A stretch of 7,134 nt of DNA from JBDTRY01 sp039931435 (lineage in GTDB: Bacteria; Acidobacteriota; Thermoanaerobaculia; Gp7-AA8), in contig JBDTRY010000201.1 in NCBI GenBank assembly GCA_039931435.1, forward strand, positions 1 through 7,134, read 5' to 3'. The notes beneath the pieces are model-generated. The model worked only from the letters and a program-made list of their open reading frames with translations. It did not search any database and was not told where the DNA came from. Below, piece after piece: positions 1 through 5,100 of this stretch; positions within the stretch are counted from its first letter, which is position 1; each line of letters starts with the position of its first letter. Made by a program: the position numbers and the translations under genes.

Positions 1-72
1 CACGGCGAAGAGTTCGAGTTCCGGGCGCGTGTCGGCCGGGATCGAAAACCGGATATGCAACAGGCGGCTCAT
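1..72 (-). CDS. Start of an unidentified protein (5' partial, 24 codons visible)
   Basis: An ATG on the minus strand at 72-70 opens a frame that runs off the left edge of the window. The visible residues begin MSRLLHIRFSIPADTRPELE and continue LFAV. I do not recognise the family and assign no function. The start is the only ATG in this frame back to a stop at 342-340. There is no good ribosome binding site: a GGGG run sits about 12 bases upstream. The frame upstream of the ATG stays open through three hairpin repeats for about 89 more codons, so a GTG near 279 or a TTG near 294 could also be called as the start; I prefer the ATG because the upstream codons are produced by the intergenic repeats. 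It is in the same orientation as the ABC ATPase gene but 770 bases downstream of it, so co-transcription is doubtful. Confidence 0.5.
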   Translation of the reverse strand, partial: MSRLLHIRFSIPADTRPELELFAV

Positions 73-86
73 CGGGATGGATGCCC

Positions 87-219
87 CGACGTCGTAGGCG
101 TCGAAGACGGTCGGTTGGAGTCGGCCAGGCGCGAAGGAAACCCCGACGCCGGAGGCGTCGAAGACGGTAGCGCGGCGCAGGGCTGATACCTCGACGCCGG
201 AGGCGTCGAAGACGGTAGC
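87..219 (-). repeat. 28-bp direct repeat, three copies
   Basis: The same unit occurs at 87-114, 144-171 and 192-219. The last two are identical over 28 bases; the first differs at four positions. Read on the minus strand, each contains ACCGTCTTCGACGCC followed by TCCGGCGTC (TACGACGTC in the diverged copy), so each carries its own palindrome: stem GACGCC, loop GGA, stem GGCGTC on the plus strand. Copy starts are 57 and 48 bases apart, with unrelated spacers. In the minus frame that enters the gene at 72 the unit encodes TVFDASGV (TVFDAYDV in the diverged copy). Regular CRISPR spacing is absent and there are only three copies, so this looks like a dispersed hairpin repeat family. Confidence 0.85.
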
Positions 220-292
220 CGGGGTGTCGGCGAAGCCGACCCCCGGACCGAGCGAAGGACCGGCAAAAACTTCAGGCACCCCGAAGGGGTGC
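88..292. repeat. Cluster of five triloop hairpins
   Basis: Five short near-perfect inverted repeats lie within 205 bases, each with a three-base loop. They are 88-102 (6-bp stem with one G-T pair, loop GTA), 144-160 (7-bp, loop GGA), 191-209 (8-bp, loop GGA), 226-240 (6-bp, loop GAA) and 276-292 (7-bp, GCACCCC-GAA-GGGGTGC). On the minus strand the loops read TAC, TCC, TCC, TTC and TTC. The hairpin at 226-240 extends outward past a single T bulge to a 12-bp stem spanning 219-246. As single-stranded DNA or RNA, this stretch upstream of the gene at 72 would be highly structured. The function is unknown: a leader, a transcript end or REP-like dispersed elements are all possible. Confidence 0.8.
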
Positions 293-316
293 AAGAACCC
301 ATTCCAGAAATCACTT

Positions 317-415
317 TCATCGGGAGGCCGCCAGGGAGATCACGCGCGCGGAGTATATCGCTCTCGATATCGCCTTCTGGTTGAAACGGTCCACCCCGGC
401 AACCGTGCCGACCAT
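317..415 (-). other. Possible 32-residue frame or gene remnant
   Basis: An ATG at 415-413 opens a frame ending in TGA at 319-317. The translation begins MVGTVAGVDRFNQKAISR and continues with AIYSARVISLAASR. Its aliphatic, basic composition is less arginine/proline-skewed than the shadow frames around it, which is why I mention it. There is no clear ribosome binding site and no neighbour that supports it. It may be a decayed gene end or chance. I name no family. Confidence 0.15.
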
Positions 416-426
416 CTCATCTCGAA

Positions 427-535
427 CGAGCCAAGCGAGGAGGGATCTCCCGAGAGCAGGAACCGCCGTCGTTACACGCGCGTGAAATCCCTCGCTCCGC
501 TTCGGGATGACTTACCTATCTCAAGAAACAGGTCA
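427..535. repeat. Composite inverted-repeat element, copy A
   Basis: This stretch aligns almost end to end with copy B at 680-796. Shared landmarks in order are CGAG-N-(A/T)AGCG, GGAGGGATC, GTCGTTACAC, ATCCCTCGCT followed by CGCTTCGGGATGAC, then ACC(T/C)ATCTC and GAAACAGGTCA. The left part (about 427-452) and right part (about 484-511) are diverged inverted copies of the same GTCATCCCGA...GAGGGATCTC-type sequence. Inside, CACGCGCGTG at 475-484 is a 10-bp palindrome. Dispersed sequences of this type occur between genes in many GC-rich environmental bacteria; their function is not established. No terminal target-site duplication or transposase is visible. Confidence 0.75.
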
Positions 536-605
536 GCCGGCCGCTACTCTTCGGTAATAGTGCGTACCGTCAACGATTCAACAGAGGGGAATGGCAAAGG
601 GTACC

Positions 606-624
606 GGCCGCACGCCGTGCGGCC
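606..624. repeat. Isolated 8-bp hairpin, loop GCC
   Basis: GGCCGCAC, loop GCC, GTGCGGCC is a perfect inverted repeat. It has the same build as the five hairpins at 88-292 (6-8 bp stem, three-base loop) but stands alone between composite copies A and B. It lacks a T-run on either strand, so I do not call it a terminator. Confidence 0.7.
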
Positions 625-679
625 CTACGAGCAACAGCATCGCCGTTTGTGATTGCAACGAGGTTTTGCCACAGTCTCT

Positions 680-801
680 CGAGCGTAGCGCGGAGGGATC
701 GCCCGCGCGTGTAAGGCGGGTGTCGTTACACTTGCGGGAGATCCCTCGCTTCGCTTCGGGATGACACGCACGCTACCCATCTCGGGAAACAGGTCATCCC
801 G
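680..801. repeat. Composite inverted-repeat element, copy B, with attached half-element
   Basis: This is the second, better preserved copy of the element at 427-535. Its two arms, 695-714 and 726-745, match at 17 of 20 positions when one is reverse-complemented, with an 11-base centre. The right arm continues through ATCCCTCGCTTCGCTTCGGG (741-760) to GGATGAC (759-765). After a 27-base spacer, GTCATCCCG at 793-801 is the exact reverse complement of CGGGATGAC at 757-765, so a further half-element begins here. Copy A has only a decayed form of this at its end. It lies 42 bases beyond the ABC ATPase stop and could form a large structure in that gene's 3' transcript. Confidence 0.8.
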
Positions 802-842
802 CGGACACCGGCACAAGCGCCGTTTCCCGCCTCAAGTCCCCA

Positions 843-2075
843 TCAACGCACGCGGGCCACTGCCGGCGAGCTGATCTCCTCCCATCGGTGCTTCACGCCG
901 ATCAACCCCACCTCGAACCGGTCACCCTCGATCGAAAAAGCCGGGCGGATATCCTTGCGGTCGAAGACGTGAATGGCCGCGTCGTCACCGGCGAATACGA
1001 CAATCGCGTAATCCCCGCGTAACAGAGGAACCTTCTCCAGGCGGATGACCATCTCATAGTGCCTGCGCCCGGAGATCGGAGGCAGACCATCCTGATGCGT
1101 GCCTACTGCAAAGCACTGCATCTCGTCGGCTGCCCGGAGAACTCCGACCATGAGGTGAATTGGCTGCGACGGCATCGCGGATTCGATCCACACATGCAGT
1201 TGAATGTCGTCGCCCGTGCTGAAGGACGTCGACTGCTCCCCGAATCGATTCTCAACTACGGCTGCCGTAATTCGCACCGGCGACACAGCCACCGCCTCGG
1301 GCGGATGTTCCTCATCCTCGGCGGCCTTGATGACCCGGTCCTGCTCCATGAGGAACGTCTCGTATTCATGGACCACATCCACGGACGGGCCGATGCCGCG
1401 CATCGTTCCGCGATCCAGCCAGATCGTCCGTGAGCAGAGGGTGGTGATGAAATAGAGAGCGTGTGAGCAGAAGAGAATCGTTCGCCCCTGCTGCTGAAAC
1501 TCCCGGATCTTATCCACGCACTTTTTCTGAAAGTGTCCGTCGCCGACTGCCAGCGCCTCATCGATGACCAGAATGTCCGGATCGACATTGACCGCCACCG
1601 AAAAGGCCAGGCGCATGTACATACCGGACGAATAGGTCTTCACGGGCTGATCGAGAAAGCTGCCCAGCTCTGAAAACTCGAGGATGGATGGAAGCTTGGC
1701 GCGCACTTCGCCCGGACTGAGTCCAAGGATGGCTGCGTTCAGAGCGGCGTTGTCCCGTCCCGTGAACTCGGGATGGAAGCCTGTGCCCAGTTCCAGGATG
1801 GAAGCGATGGTACCGGCCGTGTGCAGCTCGCCCGAGGATGGCTGCGTGACGCCGCAGAGGAGTTTGAGCAGGGTACTCTTCCCGGCGCCGTTCTGCCCCA
1901 CCAGTCCGATGGTTTCCCCCTTCACGATCTCGAAGGAAACCTCCTGCAAGGCCGGAAAGACAGTGTGGCGCGCGCGGGGAAGGATCAGTTCCAGAAAACG
2001 GTCGATGGGACGCTTATAGAGCCGGTAGGTCTTAGTCAGATCGACCGCGCGAATGACAGCTTCCATCGAGGTCAT
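843..2075 (-). CDS. Wzt-type polysaccharide-export ABC transporter ATP-binding protein
   Basis: This 410-residue cytoplasmic ATPase should power export of a surface polysaccharide (O-antigen or teichoic-acid type) through a Wzm-like permease. Visible motifs are Walker A GQNGAGKST (60-68), the family-typical ELGTGFHPEFTGRDN segment (95-109), signature motif YSSGMYMR (148-155), Walker B ILVIDE with catalytic Glu173 (168-173), D-loop ALAVGD (174-179) and switch histidine His205. The length exceeds a bare ATPase domain because residues about 265-400 form a beta-rich C-terminal domain, ending near VGLIGVKHRW, like the Wzt domain that recognises the finished glycan. The start is ATG 2075; a second ATG three codons in is possible, and neither has a clear ribosome binding site. 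TAGAAT overlaps the start codon as a weak -10 candidate. Upstream lies a terminator and downstream 770 bp of repeats, so the gene looks monocistronic, and its permease is not in the window. The family call is firm; the transported glycan is unknown. Confidence 0.93.
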   Translation of the reverse strand: MTSMEAVIRAVDLTKTYRLYKRPIDRFLELILPRARHTVFPALQEVSFEIVKGETIGLVGQNGAGKSTLLKLLCGVTQPSSGELHTAGTIASILELGTGFHPEFTGRDNAALNAAILGLSPGEVRAKLPSILEFSELGSFLDQPVKTYSSGMYMRLAFSVAVNVDPDILVIDEALAVGDGHFQKKCVDKIREFQQQGRTILFCSHALYFITTLCSRTIWLDRGTMRGIGPSVDVVHEYETFLMEQDRVIKAAEDEEHPPEAVAVSPVRITAAVVENRFGEQSTSFSTGDDIQLHVWIESAMPSQPIHLMVGVLRAADEMQCFAVGTHQDGLPPISGRRHYEMVIRLEKVPLLRGDYAIVVFAGDDAAIHVFDRKDIRPAFSIEGDRFEVGLIGVKHRWEEISSPAVARVR

Positions 2076-2135
2076 TCTACCGTGACGAGCACGGCCTGGA
2101 ACTCTCGGCTTTCTGCGGGCACGTCTGCATAAGAC

Positions 2136-2165
2136 AAGGGGGAGGCGCCGTAGCGCCTCCCCCTT
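2136..2165 (-). terminator. Terminator of the large PKD protein gene
   Basis: A perfect 13-bp stem (2136-2148 with 2153-2165) has a four-base loop. Read on the minus strand it starts 18 bases after the TGA of the PKD protein gene and is followed by TTGTCTTATG, a weak T-rich tail. It separates that gene from the ABC ATPase gene, whose start is 60 bases further on. Confidence 0.85.
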
Positions 2166-2183
2166 CTATTCGCTGTTTGAAAA

Positions 2184-5100
2184 TCAGTTTGCAGGACTGG
2201 CTGCGAGGTATTCGGGGTCCAGGGTCTTCTTATCGATGATCGAGGCGAAGGCCCAGACGGGCGAGCCGGAGACCACTTCCACTCGGAACGTTCCTGAATC
2301 GGCCGTGGAATTGAACGCGCCCGCCGAGGGAATGACGTTCGGAAGGACGATGGACTGATGTGCGTTCAGATCCTGCTCGATCTGCCCGACGGCCTGTCCG
2401 GTAGATTGCGAGAGAAGCGTGATTCTCACCCTGGAAGGTTCGTCGGAAACGGAGACCAGCCCAAGGTTCGTCTGGAAAGCCGGATTGTTCCGCACGCCGC
2501 TGATGTACGCCGGTTGATCCAGTCTCACGTTGGCGTCGGCGGTTCCGAACCCTGGGATGCCCTCGCCAAACGTGCCGTTGCCCGGATCGCTGTACGTCCT
2601 GCCCATGATGACGGGATATGCATTGACCGTGGGACTGGTAGTGATCATGCGAACAGTCCCGTTGGAGTTGCCGGAGACGTTGAAGGGATCGCCGTTGGCA
2701 GCATCCTCCAGTTGCAGAAGCGCTCCAGCAGCGAGAGTCTCCGAGACACGTTTCATCTCCGCACCAGCCTGATCGTAGAAGATCAGATCGAACTGTGCCG
2801 TCCGGGCGTCGGGGTTGTACACCGTGAGATCGCTCTTCCAGGGGAACTGGTGAATGACGCCTGGGATCACCTGGTCGCGAAGCGACTCGCTACCGGCGCT
2901 ATCCGCCGCGATGGACTGCACGTATACCGGATCGTTACTTCTCTGATCGATGAGCGAGTAGAAGGTGATTACCTGCGCTCCGGAGGTCGAGACTTCCAGG
3001 CTGAAGCGCTGCCCGTTGGGGATGTTCGTGATTCCTGCCAGCAGGCCCTCCTGGTTGATCTGCCGGTATTCGTACGGATCGAGGGAGACACTGAGAGAAC
3101 CCTGAAGGGGAAGAGCGAACTTGTCGTATCCGACGATCTTCACGTCGATCTTCTTGTTGTTCGGATTGATCACGCCGATGTTAGTGCGGAAGCGCGAGCC
3201 GATTTCCAGGCCGGGCAGGTAAAACCGCGCATCGCCCGCGGCGGCCGCCTGCGTGAGATCGAGAGGAATGGCTGCCAGCAGCGATCCGTACGTTCCGCTT
3301 CCGCTGGCGTCCTGCGTGTAGGTGCGCGTCCAGATCTGGGGGACGTGATCGCCAACCCCGCGCACAATCATCGAGCCCTGATCGTCCCGCGCTGCCTCCT
3401 TCGGATTCAGTTGCTCGATGAAGAAGGCCATCAGGTCTTCCGTGATCAGCGTTGATGAAGCTACGGTGAGGTTCTTCTTCACACCCTTGAATTCCAGCTC
3501 GAGGACCATTGGCGAACTCGGAGAGAACGCCGGGTCGGTGTTGAAGATCTGCAGGTCGGTTCTCCAGCGGCTGCCTCCCTGACCGGGCACGTGGGCCACG
3601 ACTGGCAGGATGAAGGCGTAGCGGTTGGCGTCGGTGACGGTAATGACCTTCGAGGCCTGTGCCTGACGGCTGAATGCATCTCTGGCCGTCATAACCACCG
3701 TGTACGTTCCCGCTGCCGTGTAAGTGTGAGAGATCGAGGCACCGGTTCCGGACGAGTTGTCGCCGAAAGTCCAGTTATAGGAAGCGATCTTGTCCGCGGG
3801 ATCGGCCGAGGCGGTGAAGCCGACAGCGTTACCGATGATTGCATTGGTGGTCGTTGCCGTGATGGCGGCGTTGCTCGGAGCGGGACCTGCCCCCGTTCCT
3901 CCGCCCACGTTGACGGTTGAGGGGATCGTCACCGATCCCACGCCATTGGAGACGGTCATGCTCACTGCGTACTGGCCGGGAGCGAGATACTGATGTTTCG
4001 CTGTGATTCCAGTGCCCGTGGTGCTGTCACCAAAGCTCCACTGCACCGTGTGGCAGGAGCTCAGTGTGTAAAAGTAGCCCTCTGCCTTGAAGTTGACATC
4101 TTCCCCGCTCTGACACGTGGAACCGGGCGATACGCCATTGCATCCCGTCAGTGCACCGTTGTAGCTCAACGACATATTCGATCCGGACGGGGCGACCTGG
4201 CAGCTGTTCCCGTTGGGTGTGGGCGTGGGGTTCGGAGTGGGAACAGGCGTAGGCGTCGGGCCGCCTCCCGTTCCGGCCACGACGATGACCGTGTGCGGGA
4301 TCGAGACGCTACCCACGCTGTTGCTCACTGTCATCGTCAACGAGTACTGGCCGGGCGCCGCGTACTGATGCGTGGCGTTGATTCCGGCGGCCGTTGCCGA
4401 ATCGCCGAAGTTCCACAGCACCGTGTGGCAGGATCCGAGCGTGTACTGAAGGCCTTGCGCCTGAAAGACGATGTTCTCAGAGGTCTGGCATGTGGAACCG
4501 GGCGAAACGGCATTGCATCCGCTGACCGGGCCGGCCAGGTTGAGAACGAGATTGTTTCCCGTCGGAGCGAGCGAGCAACTGGCTGCGCCGCCGCCGCCAC
4601 CGCCACCGGGCGTGGGGGTGGGAGTGGGATTGGATCCGCTACCGATCACCACATTCGAAGTGAACTGCTTGGATCCGTACTGATTGGAGATGGTCATCGC
4701 CACCTGAAATGTCCCGCTTCTGGTGAACGTGTGCAGCGGGGATTTCGAGTTGACCGTCGAGGTTCCGTCACCGAAGTTCCATGACCAGCTGTCGCAACTG
4801 GCCTCGGTGTGCGAGGCGATGCCGGGATAGGAGAACTGGTAGGGCGAGAACTGAACGCTCTCACCGATCGGGCAGTTTGACGCACCGCCGCACCCAGTCA
4901 CTGTTCCGGAGTAGTTGACCGTGTAGGCATCCCCGAAGTTTCCGTTGCAGGTTCCGGGCGGGTCCGTCGGTGTCGGCGTGGGGTTACCTCCGCCTCCGCC
5001 GCCGGGAGTGGCTGTCGGACGCGGTGTGGGCGTAGGTGTGGGCGTCGGACCTCCCGGAGTGGGAGTTGGCGTCGGACCGGGACCGATGGGGGTGCCCGGG

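Larger units (their letters stand above)
73..842. other. 770-bp repeat-rich intergenic region
   Basis: I see no convincing gene between the ABC ATPase stop and the ATG at 72. The region holds a hairpin cluster (87-292), a possible 32-residue remnant frame (317-415), composite repeat copy A (427-535), an isolated 8-bp hairpin (606-624) and composite repeat copy B with an attached half-element (680-801). A six-base inverted repeat, ATATCG-CTCT-CGATAT, lies at 355-370. Frames open for 60-140 codons on both strands here run through these palindromes and look like products of GC-rich repeats. No T-run terminator is visible just after the ATPase gene; the repeat hairpins could serve as its transcript end, which is an inference. 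Confidence 0.75.

Noticed and set aside
1..114. Remnant of a second Wzt-like C-terminal end
   Set aside because: The open frame reads VFDAYDVGAS...FSIPADTRPELELFAV, which loosely resembles VFDRKDIRPAFSIEGDRFEVGLIGV near the end of the ATPase. The upstream part is repeat-derived and the match is short and gapped, so I treat it as coincidence.
87..219. CRISPR array
   Set aside because: There are only three repeats at unequal spacing (57 and 48 bases), one with four mismatches. Spacers are 29-30 and 20 bases, and no cas gene is present. The repeat is a hairpin family member.
69..320. 83-codon minus frame overlapping the gene start at 72
   Set aside because: Its translation is repeated SSTPPAS produced by the 28-bp repeat in another frame, and there is no ribosome binding site. 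It ends at the ATGA overlap with the gene at 72 by chance.
224..652. 142-codon plus frame in the left intergenic region
   Set aside because: It runs through the 276-292 hairpin, composite repeat copy A and the 606-624 hairpin; the translation is Arg/Ser/Pro-rich without motifs. It is a by-product of the repeats.
427..801. A composite transposon or insertion sequence bounded by copies A and B
   Set aside because: No transposase frame lies between them (about 145 bases), and the copies are direct repeats without visible target duplications.
2358..3455. 365-codon open frame on the plus strand
   Set aside because: It lies wholly antisense to the C-terminal repeats of the secreted protein, whose minus frame shows clear fourfold internal similarity. 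The plus translation is rich in Arg, Asp and Val with no motif or ribosome binding site. It is a GC-rich shadow.
3993..4784. 263-codon open frame on the plus strand
   Set aside because: It is antisense to the PKD domains and arginine-rich throughout. The FGD motifs and cysteine spacing prove the minus frame.
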